Below, piece after piece: positions 25,750 to 37,080 of a stretch of 64,000 bases of DNA. A model generated the notes under the pieces. That model was not told the DNA's origin, ran no database searches, and worked only from the letters and a program-made list of their open reading frames with translations. Position 1 is the first letter of the stretch. Each line of letters opens with the position of its first letter. This DNA comes from Linnemannia elongata (taxonomy: Eukaryota > Mortierellomycota > Mortierellomycetes > Mortierellales > Mortierellaceae), in NCBI GenBank assembly GCA_036320915.1, contig JAXBDG010000004.1, positions 62,001 to 126,000 on the forward strand, read 5' to 3'. The position numbers were made by a program, and so were the translations under genes.

Positions 25750-28700
25750 ATGGAAGCACTGACATCCTTCTTCAAGTCCGTCCTCCAGTCTTCCTCGTCA
25801 ACAACAGACACTGCCGACAAGGACGACCAGCAGAGTCAGCAGAGTCAGCAGGACGGCCCTCTTTTATGGCAACCAGAGATACCCTTGTCAAAGGAACCAT
25901 CCGAATCTTGGCAAGTAGTCTCTCTGTCTCTCTCTTTCCCCTTTCTTCTTCCTCTTCTTCTCCCTCCTGCCCACTTTTCTCCACCCCTTCCCTCTCTCTT
26001 TCTCACATTTCACTAGCGTTCTCTCCCCTGCGTGTGTTACGTGTGTGTGTATGTGTCCGTGTGTGTGAGCGTGTGTGCCTTGGTCTGGAACAAAAGAGAC
26101 AAGAAAGTTGTCTAATGATGATGATGCTTGGACGTGTTGCGCCAAACAAAAAAACAACGCTGAGGAGAACGATAACACGGGAGACAGAGAGAGAAGACGG
26201 ATCGCTCCATGATCCCTACTCTCTTGTAGGCTTGCCTTGCTCATGTTCTTACCATCCTCCCTCTTGACCCCTTTTTCGCCCTGACTCTCGTTCTCTCTCT
26301 CTCTCGCTCAGTCTTCATTCTACTCCTTCCCGCGCCTCTCCCCCCTTTTTTTCCTTGCCTACCCACACAATGTTACCAATTCGCTATTGTAGTTATCGTT
26401 CATCAGGTTTTTTTGTAAGGAAAAGGAGAGGCGGGGGTGAGGTGAGGGAAGCAAAGGCGAGGCAAAGGATATACAAGACAAGGCAAGTAAGACCGGTCAT
26501 GGTGCCATGACCTGGACGTAACGCCATTGTTTTCGCAACAGACGGACGAAAATGTGAGGGCATATGCATTTCACAACCAAGGCTTTTCCTTCCTTTTTTT
26601 TTTTTTTTTTTTTTTTTTTCTTTTTTTTCTGGTCGATGATTTAATTGTTGGGGGGCTATCGGCACACGAGGTACAACGACCAAAAGCGCTACTTTCGACT
26701 ACCGACTCCACTAAACACGCATATAAGCAGCAGCAACTACAACACGGGTTCGTTTTCGGAGGCTATTCTTGGACAACACACACACACACACACACAAACT
26801 TTCGGGAGCGACGACGTTGCTGAGCAATCAACCGTAAAATGAAAACTAAGAAAAGTCATCGAGCACCTTTCCATGACTACTAACCGAACCCTTTTCTTCT
26901 CCCTTCTATCTCCCTACACCCCTCTCTTTTTTTATGCCTATTGTGCCGACCCCTGGTCATGTCTGGCCTTGTAAAATGAATGAATGAACTTGGTCCGTTC
27001 GTTCCTTGACGCTCTCGTAATATTAATATCCTCTATGCGCGCTGCCCAATTGGATATCGGGCGGTGGTGTGGTTTGGTTTTGGGGGTTCTGATATTGTTG
27101 TACCTGTCTCGCCTATTGCTCTATGTATTCATCACATTTAGGGTGACAATGACTGAGCTCGTTCTGCCTTCGCACTGCGACAGTCGGGGATATTGTCTAG
27201 GAGGTATTTCCGATATGTATATATCTCGTTTACGTCTTGGCTCATCATCATCATGGGCCTAGACGCGTCAATCGCTCTGACCCAACGACGTTATTATTCA
27301 TGTATAGGAACGGTGCTTTCGTGGATTGATATTGCAGCCGGAATTGCAGCAAAGAAACACGGCGTTTATCCAGCTGTAATAAGACTTTACTGGGCCTCAC
27401 ACACACATGTCCCCACAACATCTTGGTCATGTCGGTACACGTTCTCGTATTTTTCTAAGCCCAATGTACACTTTTTATCAATCACTAACAACCTCCCTCT
27501 TTCTTGACTCTCGACTCCATAGGTGACGAGGTGTGTAGATGCGGTGCACTTCTTGGGACCTATCACAACAAAGAACATTGTCATTATTCAAGCCTGTGTC
27601 AACCGCGCATGGAAAACTTCAATGGAAGTAGGAGTCCGAGTCATGACCGAGGACCTCCTCTCGGCCGACCGCCGGTACTGCTGCCATGCCTATTTGACAT
27701 TTGTTGCGCTTCCACAACCACCTCTTGCTACTTTAACCACCAGCCCAACTTCTCAGCGCCAAGCACAAAAGCAACAGGAGCAGCAGGATTCGGCGGCTGT
27801 GAAGGCAGCATTGGTCAACTCTCCTGCAGCTAGACGATACAGCTTCTCGCTCCCAAGCGCCAACAAATCCGGATCCAAATCAGACGGCCATAGCACCAAC
27901 AACCAGCGGAAAATCCAATTGCCTGCCATTGAACCCATCACTCACGTCGAAATCGAACGCTACACCCTCGCCCAATCCCGTCGCGAGGCCCGCCTCCTCC
28001 AAGCATCTGGCGAATCCAAACTCGAAGAAGACCAACTCCTCAGCGACGTCCGTGACCAAATGCGACACTGGAACGTCTCACAAATCAACCACCCGCGTAC
28101 TCAAAAGCTCCCGCCCTCGTTGGTGGATGGGTCACCTCAGATTGCTATGCAGGCCACGTTTGCAGAGTCAGCACAGTTGGTACTTCCGCAACATGCCAAC
28201 TCGCTGTCGATTACTTTTGGTGGTCAAGTCATGAAGTGGATGGAAAACGTGGCTGCAGTGTCGGCCAGTCGATTCGCGAGGGTTCCTATCGTCACGGCCA
28301 GTATCGACTCGCTGCAGTTCCATAGGAAAACCATGATTGGTAACTTTCCTTGCTCTTCTCATACATGTCTTGCACCTTTTCTGTCGTTGCTGAAAACATA
28401 CATCGGCAAGTGCAACGACATCATACTGCAACGAGTGCAAAGACTAAGCCAAAAAGTATCGTCGACATCTAAAAAAATTAGGCGACTGCCTGACAATGCG
28501 ATCGGTCGTAACTCGTGTGTTCAGGTCCTCGATGGAGATCTATGTCTTTGTTGACAGTGAGAACCTTGTAACAGGAAAGCAAACATTTACCAACGAAGCC
28601 TTCTTCTCCATGGTTGCCCTTCAACCGTCCCCCTCGCTATCTCCCATCAAAACCAGTCTCCCGACGCTGTTTGCCGCCTCAGATCTTGAGCGATCCCTTT

Positions 28701-28861
28701 CGGAGGCTGGAGAGAAGCGCCGCCTAGGGAGATTGCAGCAGAGACGAGAGTTGGTCGAGAGGGAGATGCGTGGCGTGTTGCAGACACCTACAGTGGAGAG
28801 GGATGAGCATTCTCTCAGGGTCGTTGATCATGGAGTCCTTCACCACACACATGCAGAGTGA
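25750..28861 (+). CDS. Double-hotdog acyl-CoA thioesterase (ACOT/BFIT family)
   Basis: Hydrolyses acyl-CoA to free fatty acid and CoA. Exons 25750-25910, 27142-27203, 27308-27375, 27523-28339, 28482-28861 (495 residues). First hotdog (about residues 54-160): VTMTELVLPSHCDSRGYCLGG, GTVLSWIDIAAGIAAKKH, VDAVHFLGPI and VNRAWKTSMEVGVRV. A linker of about 150 residues is Gln/Ser-rich with an EIERYTLAQSRREARLLQ helix. Second hotdog (about residues 305-425): FGGQVMKWMENVAAVSA, VTASIDSLQF and VTRVFRSSMEIYVFVDSEN. The second domain has FGGQ where the first has LGGT. The C-terminal 70 residues are charged, with an RLGRLQQRRELVEREMR helix. The first intron (25911-27141, 1231 nt) uses a GC donor: TG|GCAAGT joined to AG|G rebuilds Trp and the exact frame. 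No organelle signal or START domain is evident. Confidence 0.85.
25911..27141 (+). other. Unusually long GC-AG intron of the thioesterase gene
   Basis: 1231 nt against about 100-150 nt for the other introns of this gene. Donor GCAAGT, acceptor TTTAG. Holds CT blocks, TG and AC repeats (26040-26070, 26777-26796) and a 26-nt poly-T (26594-26619). Its last 158 nt are open in frame with exon 2: an ATG at 26984 would read through a hydrophobic segment (CGLVLGVLILLYLSRLLLYV) straight into the first hotdog. Confidence 0.65.
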
Positions 28862-29145
28862 AAGGAGACAAAAAACGCTCCAAAATAAACGTCGAGGACA
28901 TGGAGAATTACTATAGAGAAAACTGGCTGTCAGATAAATAGCTTCATTGTGGTAAAGAGACTTGCAGGTGGCTAAAAGAAAATAGAAAACGCGAGAACAA
29001 ACAACTAAAGAAACCTCTAATGGCGACAATCGTGTGTGATTCCCTTATGCCTGACGAATGACCAGACCCCAAACAGCTAGCACTAAACGTCATGGAAAGC
29101 AATAGGTATACAGAGTTAGTAACATGTTATTGACTTGATGGCATG

Positions 29146-31472
29146 TCAATACTTGCACTGCTGAAAGATATAGAGCTGGAAGTTACCTTTTTGGCAGCTG
29201 ATGCGGCAGTGTCGGGCACGGTCAGAGTCCCATTCACCGGCTGCATAGAACGCGCGAGCGTGCTTCAAACAGGACTCTTCATGGAATTTCTGGTATAAGC
29301 GTGTGTTGATCGTTCTCTGTTTGTGTGCGGGCAAAAAGAAGGGTGTATCCAAAGTCAGTTATTAATACAAATAACAGCATCGGTAGCAAAGGAACAAGGA
29401 CACAACTTTCTAAATATTAATTGTTACCTCGCGCTCGGTAATTTCGGGCTCCTTGCGCTCGCCGCTGTGGATGGTAAAGTCATTAGGGAGGACCCAGAAG
29501 TCAGCTCCGCTCAGGTACAGCTCAAACAAGCAAGCTGCTTGGTTGTTTCCGAACCGCTCGGGGCACCAGAGCATCTTGTCACGACGCATCACAACCGAAG
29601 GTCCAAAGTAAGGGTCGTAGTTTTGGATGGCACTCAAGCGGGTCTGGGTTGCCCACGTGTTGAAGTCGACGTTACGGATGGTCCTCTTCCATGTCTTTTC
29701 TGAGAGGATGACCTTGCCGTCGTGGACGTGGCTCAACAATGTCTGTTTATCCCGAGGCAACTGGTTATACTTGAGCATGGGAATCAGATCCACTGCTGTC
29801 CCTTCATCATCGAGCGTGCTAGGAAGAGCGCCACCTTCGGAAGTCATCGAGACGTTGAATCCAGGTACAACAAAGACGTTTCCAGTCCTCAGCTTCTCCA
29901 TCCACTGAGGGTAGTCCCTGAAACTCTTTGAGATATCCGTCGCAGGAAGAGAGCCATCGGCATCCAGCAAAAGAACGAAATCTGTCCTTGCGAAAAATCG
30001 CGCCAGGTTCCTGTGGAGATTGGATTGTTGCTGGACAGTTGTCGTGAGGGGTCGTCGGTGAGTTTGAGGGGTGGTGATGAGATGAATGTCGACCTGGTTG
30101 CGGATCTTGGGGTTGCTGGCCCTCATCGTATGAAGTCGACTAATTGGGTTCGATGCTCCAGGTTCGTCTGATGGGTGGTCAATATGCAGCACCGCCGAAA
30201 TAGGGCCTATGATTTTACAATTAGGTAGTAGACATGCGGTCAGCATACATGGTACTTTTGCTGCTATGTTCCGTAGATGTTGCTCCTGTCATTGTTGTTG
30301 CCTCTTCTTGCTTGCGTTTGTTAAACGCATCGTTGCTCCTTGTCTGCTAATGTTCTTGCTTGCTCTTGCTGCGATCCATTTCGTTGTCGTTCGCTCTTCG
30401 TTTGTTCCCTGTGTTGTTTGTTTGCGGTAGTGACGGATGGGTGCATGAAGCACAGCCCTTATCCTAAGCCCAGCCCAATCGATCCTACAAACGCTATTAT
30501 TGTGCAGCATTGCACAAACCAAGTCTTTCAGGCTTGGTCTTCTTCCCCATCTGTCTTCCTTTGACAACAATATCCTCTGAAGATTGATCTATACATCCAT
30601 TTTATCCCGTCAATACCACATAGAGTGAGTGAGAGAGCATTCCATTTACCTGGAAAATGTTCGACGAGACGGACAAGTTCAGAGAGGTCATCCTGGGGGA
30701 CAAAGGTGGCGAGAGAGATCTCGTCGGGACGAGGGGATGCCTCGGAGCGGACAAAGAAGGGCTGGATGTTGTCTGTGATATCGGGCGTGCTGAAGGCAAA
30801 CATCTTTGACAAGATGACGCTCGTCGACAGCTCTGACACCACTGAGTATGGTTTCTCTATTGTACGTTGTTGGATGGTATTAAAAATGAGTAGGTGCCCA
30901 CTGCTAGTGTTGTACGGATGCTACTGTTGTCGTTGTTCTTGTCGTTCAAGGTAATACGCTGTTGGTGTTGTTCATTTTTATGTTGCCGTTGTTGGTAATG
31001 GAAGCATTTCTTAACAAATAGAAAAGTGATAGAGGAACAAAGCAAGAGACATAAAGCACTCCTTCTGAACTCTTTGGTGTGAACAAGAATGAATTGGTTT
31101 CTGTCGAATATCCTGCACACCACTTTCAGCAGTAGTGTCTCACAGTCAAGCAGCTTTAACAGACAAAAAAAAGTGCATTGTGTGTTATCACTCAATGCCT
31201 TGAACGAGTTCACAAGTATTACCTGGATCATAGGTACGCTCGAGTTCATAGTGTGGGTAGACGATGGCCTCAGGGGCAGCCTCATAGGTTAGGAGATGTT
31301 TAAGGGTAAAGATGGCACAGAAACCGACGTAGGCGATAAAGACGGTCTTGATTGCTCTTGACCTGATGAGTCTACCGACGATGCTATTGCTTGATGATGG
31401 TCCTCCTCCTGGGCGGTTGTTGCTTGCACCTGCTGTTGGCAGCAGTGATGCTGGTGTTGGGGACTTGTACAT
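29146..31472 (-). CDS. LARGE/B4GAT1-like glycosyltransferase (GT49), type II Golgi membrane protein
   Basis: Glycosyltransferase of the Glyco_transf_49 type, related to the LARGE second domain and B4GAT1; donor and acceptor in fungi are not known. Exons downwards: 31472-31223, 30856-30650, 30206-29428, 29316-29146 (468 residues). Topology: short cytosolic tail, one membrane anchor at about residues 42-60 (TVFIAYVGFCAIFTLKHLL), then a lumenal catalytic domain. Motifs: FVLLLDADGSLPATD (D-x-D type metal site), NVFVVPGFNVSM, EKTWKRTIRNVDFNTW, YDPYFGPSVVMRRD, FGNNQAACLFELYLSGADF and FWVLPNDFTIH. The last exon is Cys-containing (HEESCLKHARAFYAAGEWD, then HCRISC). Introns 30857-31222 (366 nt) and 30207-30649 (443 nt) are long for this window, but splicing across them restores the family sequence (VEHFPG|PISAVLHI), so no exon is missed there. 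Convergent with the thioesterase gene, 284 bp apart. Confidence 0.88.
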
Positions 31473-32128
31473 TATTTGATTATGATGTCGTAGTTGTTGT
31501 TATCCTTCCTTTTCGTCGTTTACTGATGAGACTTTTGTAGCGTTGTTGAGGGTTGAATGGGAGTGTTGATGAATGAAAACGGAAATAAGGGAGCGAGGAG
31601 AGGTGTGAAGTATGTGGTTGGGAGTGAGTGAAGTGAGTGTGCAAGTAGGGGGGCTAAGAGTGGATGCTAAAGGGGACAAGGATCGAAGGGAGAGTGAGCA
31701 AGTAAGTGGCAGTAGTAGTAGAAGTAGTAGTAGTAGTAGTAGATAGGGAAAGTGGTGAGGTGGGATTATTGAGGGTAGGGTTGGAAGGGGAAGCGAGGGA
31801 GAAGAAAGAGCGAAAGAAAAGAAAGGAAGAAAGGAAGAAAGGAAAGAAGAGAAGGGGAGAGAGAGCAAAAAGGAACAAGAATGAGTGCGAACTATGATGC
31901 CATCTATTGCCTTGTGAACTCAACCACTGGAGACACTGCTGTAGCACTTATCCGCATCCATCCCAGCTCATCCCTCCTATCATCGCTATCATTCAATAAT
32001 TCATTACACGCACTTGTGCTCACCACAATATGATAATAAAGAAGTGCCCTTTATGCTGTACAACTAGGCTACTTATTGAAAGAAAACGAAAAGGAAAAGG
32101 AAAACTCGTCGCGCTTAACACTCAGCAC
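31473..32128. promoter_or_regulatory. Upstream region of the GT49 gene
   Basis: Purine-rich leader on the plus strand (31600-31890), a TAG trinucleotide repeat (about 31706-31742) and a GGAAAGAA-type block. Long minus-strand frames across it are Ser/Leu-rich translations of these repeats. No gene. Confidence 0.45.
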
Positions 32129-33370
32129 CTATCGCCGACTAGACGTGGGCCTGCTACGGTTGCGCTTCAGGTACTGCTCAGTTGTCATCGGAGGCTGGAA
32201 CTGGCTCGGGAACGCAACCGGCGTCTCGCTGTTACTGCCAAACAATCCGCTGTTGCTTAAACCCCACGAACTCGTCGCAAACCCATTTTGGTTGTTGTTG
32301 CTGTTGTTGCTGCTATTGCTGTTGCCATTCATCAAATGGCCGAACAGCGCCGACGATAGCAATCCTCCACTACCTCCACCAAATAACGAAGCCGACGAAG
32401 AAGAATGCTGCTGGGCAACAAGATCACTGAACCCAGCAGACGCCAAATCCTGTCGCTTCTTCTCCTGCGCCAACAACTCCTTGGCCCGCTTCTCCTCCAT
32501 AAACATCCAAAACTCTTGCTGTTGTGTCGGTGTCAACATCACATCGAGCCCCTGACCGCCATTTGCCATCATCCTCTCAACAAACATCGGATCCTTCTGC
32601 AACGCAATCGTCAACACGTCTGCCATATCCAACGCATCATCCTTCCCACTGCTCCCACCAAGACGGAAACTGGTCGAGGCACGCTTTTGCTGCTGGCGAC
32701 GGTAGAGCCATTCCTCAAGCGACCGACGAAACTCTCGTCCTTGGTCCTCTCGCAACTGCATGGACCACAACTCCTCAGCTCGTTTCTGCTCTTGCTCCTC
32801 TCGATGGCGTTCCTCCAACTGTGCCTGATATAACCTCATCTCCTCAGCGCGCTTGGCCTCCTCGCGCTGCTGGTTGGTGATTTGTTCCTGGAAACGGATA
32901 TACGATTGGAGTTGTTGAAACTCTTGTGGGAACTCAGCCGCAAACGTGTTCATATGCACCAAGAACCCGTGGGGGTTGGACAGGTTCAATTGGTGCAAGA
33001 ACGCCAAATATTGGACGCGGAGGGCCTCTTGTTCCTGCTGGAGACCCGCGATCGCCTCGGCAGACATCCACTGCTGGTGCGTCCCCACGGGTCCACCTGT
33101 GACAGAGGTAGGGAGTGGACGGAAGAGGGATGGGGGGTCATCGAAGACTGGGGAGGAGTTCTCGAACGGGTCTGGGGTAGTTGGGTCCAGCTTCATAAGG
33201 TACTGGAGATCGACATCCATAAAGGACTGCTTGGTCATGCGGCGGAGCATTCGAGGGACGGCTGGGGTGCCACCCTGTTGTTGCTGACCGTGGGCTGCCG
33301 CGGCTGCGGCTGCGTTGGCATTGACGCGGTGGCGACTCTGGAGAGGCTTCTTCTGGGCGGCTGGCTTCAT
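32129..33370 (-). CDS. Uncharacterised coiled-coil protein, single exon
   Basis: Not recognised. 413 residues, intronless. The N-terminus is basic with an alanine run (about residues 20-26). Residues 40-60 (LRRMTKQSFMDVDLQYLMKLDP) look conserved and could be a short linear motif. Residues about 165-235 form a charged helix or coiled coil (NQQREEAKRAEEMRLYQAQL, then EEQEQKRAEELW and SLEEWLYRRQQQKR). A second helical segment follows near 285-310 (TQQQEFWMFMEEKRAKELL). The C-terminus is Ser/Asn/Gly-rich and ends QYLKRNRSRPTSSRR. No membrane segment, signal peptide or enzyme motif. Start: first ATG, after a TGTG-rich leader. Tandem with, and downstream of, the zinc-finger gene on the same strand (421 bp gap). 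Confidence 0.72.
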   Translation of the reverse strand: MKPAAQKKPLQSRHRVNANAAAAAAAHGQQQQGGTPAVPRMLRRMTKQSFMDVDLQYLMKLDPTTPDPFENSSPVFDDPPSLFRPLPTSVTGGPVGTHQQWMSAEAIAGLQQEQEALRVQYLAFLHQLNLSNPHGFLVHMNTFAAEFPQEFQQLQSYIRFQEQITNQQREEAKRAEEMRLYQAQLEERHREEQEQKRAEELWSMQLREDQGREFRRSLEEWLYRRQQQKRASTSFRLGGSSGKDDALDMADVLTIALQKDPMFVERMMANGGQGLDVMLTPTQQQEFWMFMEEKRAKELLAQEKKRQDLASAGFSDLVAQQHSSSSASLFGGGSGGLLSSALFGHLMNGNSNSSNNSNNNQNGFATSSWGLSNSGLFGSNSETPVAFPSQFQPPMTTEQYLKRNRSRPTSSRR

Positions 33371-33791
33371 GGTAAGGATAAGTTTACTAGTTTTTTTATG
33401 TAGTTATGTGTGTAGCTGTGTGTGTAGCTGGTGTGTGTAGGTTTGAGTGTGAGAGAGTTGCTCGTGTTTGAGTTGGGATTTTAGAAAAAATGCGAGCTCT
33501 TTTATATCAATTTAGGAGACGCCGTCAATTGACACTTCAGCTATTGTCAAATGAGGCCTGCACCTCTTTTTGGGACAGACAGTTTGAATTGAACGTTAAA
33601 TACACAGCCTCCAGTCAAACGAGATCGACAGGCTGCTTTAGCCCGCAGTGACACAATGCGAAGATATTTGATGGGGTCAAACGAGATTTTTACTTGCCGC
33701 AATTAGAGTTCAGGGGCAATTGAACAATGGATCAAAAGGAGAAACAAACGAGGGTCCAGACTTAGAACTGATCAAACGATCAATCACGGTC
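33371..33791. promoter_or_regulatory. Promoter region of the coiled-coil orphan
   Basis: 421 bp. Includes a GTGTGTAGCTG imperfect repeat (about 33407-33443) in the leader. Nothing else recognised. Confidence 0.4.
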
Positions 33792-35460
33792 TCAGGAACC
33801 ATTACTATCAACGGCGGCAGCGATGGCAGTGTCCTCCTTAGCTGCGCCGCCCTCAGTTGAGGGCAACGACAACAACGAAGACGAGACAGGAGTCATAACA
33901 TCTAGCCGGGGTGCAATCTCCATCTCCATATCCTCACCCCTATCCTCATCCTCAGCCTTATCCCCTCTACTATCTGCCTCTATCATATCTTGATCTTCTT
34001 CACATTCTTCGTCCGACTCTTCTTCATCCTCCTCCATCTCGGGCATATGCAATGCAGGTGGTCCACCACCAGATGACAATAGACACAGACCATTGACCAG
34101 TACGCGGAACGCAAACACAACCGACTCTGTCGTACGGCTAAAAGTCACCGCTACATTCAGGAATAAATCATCAAGACGAACAATCATATGGTTAGTGACC
34201 TGGAGATAATAAAGTCGAAATAAACGTCAGAGCAAAAATGCAAATATGCAAAAAAAAAAAAAAAAACTTACTCAGGGAGGGAACGGTAGGGTTCATGGGA
34301 ACCATACGGGTGCGGTCGGAGCCACCGAAATGGACAAGAGTGTATCCGACCATCGGTTCAGTCTTCCAACGCTGTCCAAACACCTCCCCAACAGCCGCCT
34401 CGCTCATAAATGTCCTCACCTCCGATGAGGGTAACGACGATGTGTCAACAGTCGAACCAGACGAGAAAAGACTCTGTTGCGATCCAGTGGCACTCACATC
34501 CTCATCATCGTCCTCAATCTTGATCACAATCGGCCCTTCCTCCGTCGCACCAGCTGTAGATGCGGGTGTGACAGTCTTGACAGAATGGATCACAGGAGAA
34601 GAGGCAGCCGTACTGGAAATTGACGTCTGGCGACTGCGAACATTAGCAGCCGCCTCGTCAAACGAACCAGCTGCAGAAAAGACGCGCTTCCAATCCAACT
34701 CCGTCATCCGATCCTCTACCTCAAGAACCTGGGCATCCTGCCAGCCCTGGAATCGGATCTCTTGGAGCTCCTTCTTGAATCGACTATGGATCTTTTTCAA
34801 AAAGTTGACTCGGAAGGGTGGGACGGGGCGACACTTGCCGTGGGCTTGCCAGTACTGGATACATGCTGGGCACAACAGTCTTCCTTCAGCCTTTGAGTGA
34901 CTGCTGTCACTAGCGGGTTCAGCAGCGTTAGCTGGGGAGTCTTGGGCTGAGGTAGTAGTGGATGAGCCGGACTCGACTCTAGGACGCCAGGTCAACGAGT
35001 CCAGCGCCATACAATTTGAGCATTCGAGGGGTCGAGCCGATTTTCGTCGAGGACCTCCGCCTTCGATTGGGTGGGTTGCCGCTATACTGCTGTTGCTACT
35101 GCTAGTACTGCCACCACGTGCCAAGGACTGAGCCTTCATTGCAGCCAGAGTCGTGCCTGCAGAAATCGATTGAGCAATCGTCGCTCGCTGGCGAAGCTCC
35201 TGCAACTGTCTTGCTTGGAGCTGTTTCTGCTGCAAGAGCCGCTGTGCCTGGTACCGCTGGATCAGTTGCTGTTGTGCGCTCTGCTGTTGCTGTTGGTGAT
35301 GATGAATTGCCAACATTCGCGATGCTTGATGTTGCTGCTGTTGTTGCTTTTGTTGCAAGGACAGCTGAGATTGGGTTGACGACGCTTGGTTGGACGAGGA
35401 TTGAGGGTGCATTTGTTGGTGAGGCTGATACTGTCGCTGGATCTTGACCGGTTGTTGCGC

Positions 35461-35493
<33 letters not shown>

Positions 35494-37080
35494 TTGCTGT
35501 TGCTGCTGCTGGGCCAATTTGAGTGCTCGCTGTTGGTCCAACATCCGCATGTGTTTCTGAAGATGATACGATCGAGAGTAATCAGACTGTGCCTGCTGTT
35601 GGGCACGATGCTGCCGCTGGTGGAACGACTGCCGCTGCTGCTCTTGTTGCTGTTGTTGCAATTGCTGCTGCTGCGAAGGAGTTGTAGGCGTCGGTGGCTG
35701 CTCAGTCGACTGAGGATTGGCGTGGGTATACTGCGATGAAGACGGATGTGAGGGTGGAGAATGGCGATTGGGCTGAGAACTGGGGCTGTGGTGCATCTTG
35801 GTGGGTCCTCCGGCCTCGGCTCCGCGATGGGGAAGAATAGGTCGTGGCTGGACTGTCTGAGGTTTTGCTGCTAATGTTCGAGGGGGGGACGACAAGGGTC
35901 CGTTCGAATCAAGTCCATTCGAGTCTCGACTATTGCGATGGTCTATTTGTAAATGACTGGAAGCCGACTCCCGGTCTCCTGCTCTTGTTGGCACATGTCT
36001 GCTTCCAGGATGCTGAGGCTGTGATCCTGACATGTAAGTCTCGGGAGTGTACCATGAGGGATAGGATGGTGCATGACGGTAAATGTATTGTCGGTCCTCT
36101 GGGCGTGGTGGGCCATACGCTGGCGAGGGCGGAGAATGTCGATGAGGATGGTTTGGGTGGTGGTAGGCTGCCCGCTTGGAAGAGTGGCCATACTCACCGT
36201 CGTAACCGCTGTGAACAGGTGGTCGTCCTTGATGAGCGTGCTCGTAGCCCTGTCCGTATCCATATCCAGGGTACTCATCCATTGAGCGGTCGACGGATCG
36301 TTTCCTGGAGCGGTTGAAGGGTGCATAGTTGACGGTCTTTGCCTCGAGCTCGAAAATCCGGTTCCTCATGGCAATGTACATCCCCTCATTAAACTCTTTA
36401 GGTTCCTCGTCCAGCGAGAAAAGAACTATATATTAAGTGTGGAAGCAGTGGCGATTGTTGTTTGTTGTTAGTATGACAAAGATTAACATCTTGTACGCTC
36501 TCTCTTTAACTAACTAAGCAAAAGGACAGTGCACTTCTCGTTTCAATACCTCCATCAAGGGTAGAAAGTGTGTGCTGGGATGCAATTGTGTGCCGTGTCT
36601 GGAAGTAAGGCTCTTGCAACGGAACAGATTTCTAGGCAGGGGTCAAGGCGGCGAGGTAGCGTATGAGAAGGGTAACAAGGGAAGAAAGTTAACACCACAT
36701 GCTAGTCTCCCATTGTAATTCCCACTTTGAGCAACCGAACCTGCACAAGAAGAGAACATTGCGCATAGTCTTCTTCTTACCTTCCAGAGGGTCGAGAGGG
36801 CATCGTTGGAGTCGGATGAAGAATGGATTTGGTCCAGCTTGGCTGAGAGGGGAGGGATAGCAAAGGGGTAACGGTTAGAGGCGTCAGGGTGATGAGAGAC
36901 GAGTGCATTGCGATGGGTGAGATGAAGTTGTCGGGAGGGGTGAGTGGGAAGAGATGACAGATGAGAAGAAGGAGGGGAAGAAGGAGGAGAAGGAGGAGAG
37001 GGAGAGTGGTGGCGGTGATGGTGATGAGAAGGGGCAAAGGGATGAGCAGGTTCGAGGTATGAGGTTGTGGTGGCAGTCAT
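33792..37080 (-). CDS. GATA/MTA-like zinc-finger protein with polyglutamine tracts
   Basis: Probable transcriptional or chromatin regulator. Exons downwards: 37080-36781, 36631-36550, 36425-34272, 34150-33792 (964 residues). The 82-nt second exon was found by phase matching: it links TLWK to VLFSLDEEPKEF. Domains: Pro/His/Ser-rich N-terminus; a helix FNEGMYIAMRNRIFELEAK (about 145); a His/Tyr/Pro-rich stretch; long Gln-rich tracts (pure run encoded near 35465-35515); then a GATA-type finger variant (about residues 595-650) with CSNC, a 46-residue loop and CPAC, followed by IQYWQAHGKCRPVP. The CxxC-S/T-x-W and C-x2-C-x2-YW pattern resembles the MTA/EGL-27 GATA finger. After it come a basic helix and a conserved-looking block TVTFSRTTESVVFAFRVLVNG in the last exon. 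The C-terminus is acidic. A TAA lies in frame just upstream of the start. The function is inferred only from the finger. Confidence 0.72.
35460..35515 (-). repeat. CAG/CAA repeat encoding polyglutamine
   Basis: Mixed CAG/CAA codons giving about 17-18 uninterrupted glutamines in the zinc-finger protein, flanked by AQQ and further Gln-rich segments (35280-35680). Confidence 0.9.

Noticed and set aside
31500..31947. Minus-strand open frames upstream of the GT49 gene
   Set aside because: Ser/Leu/Thr strings come from TAG and GGAAA repeats; more likely leader sequence.
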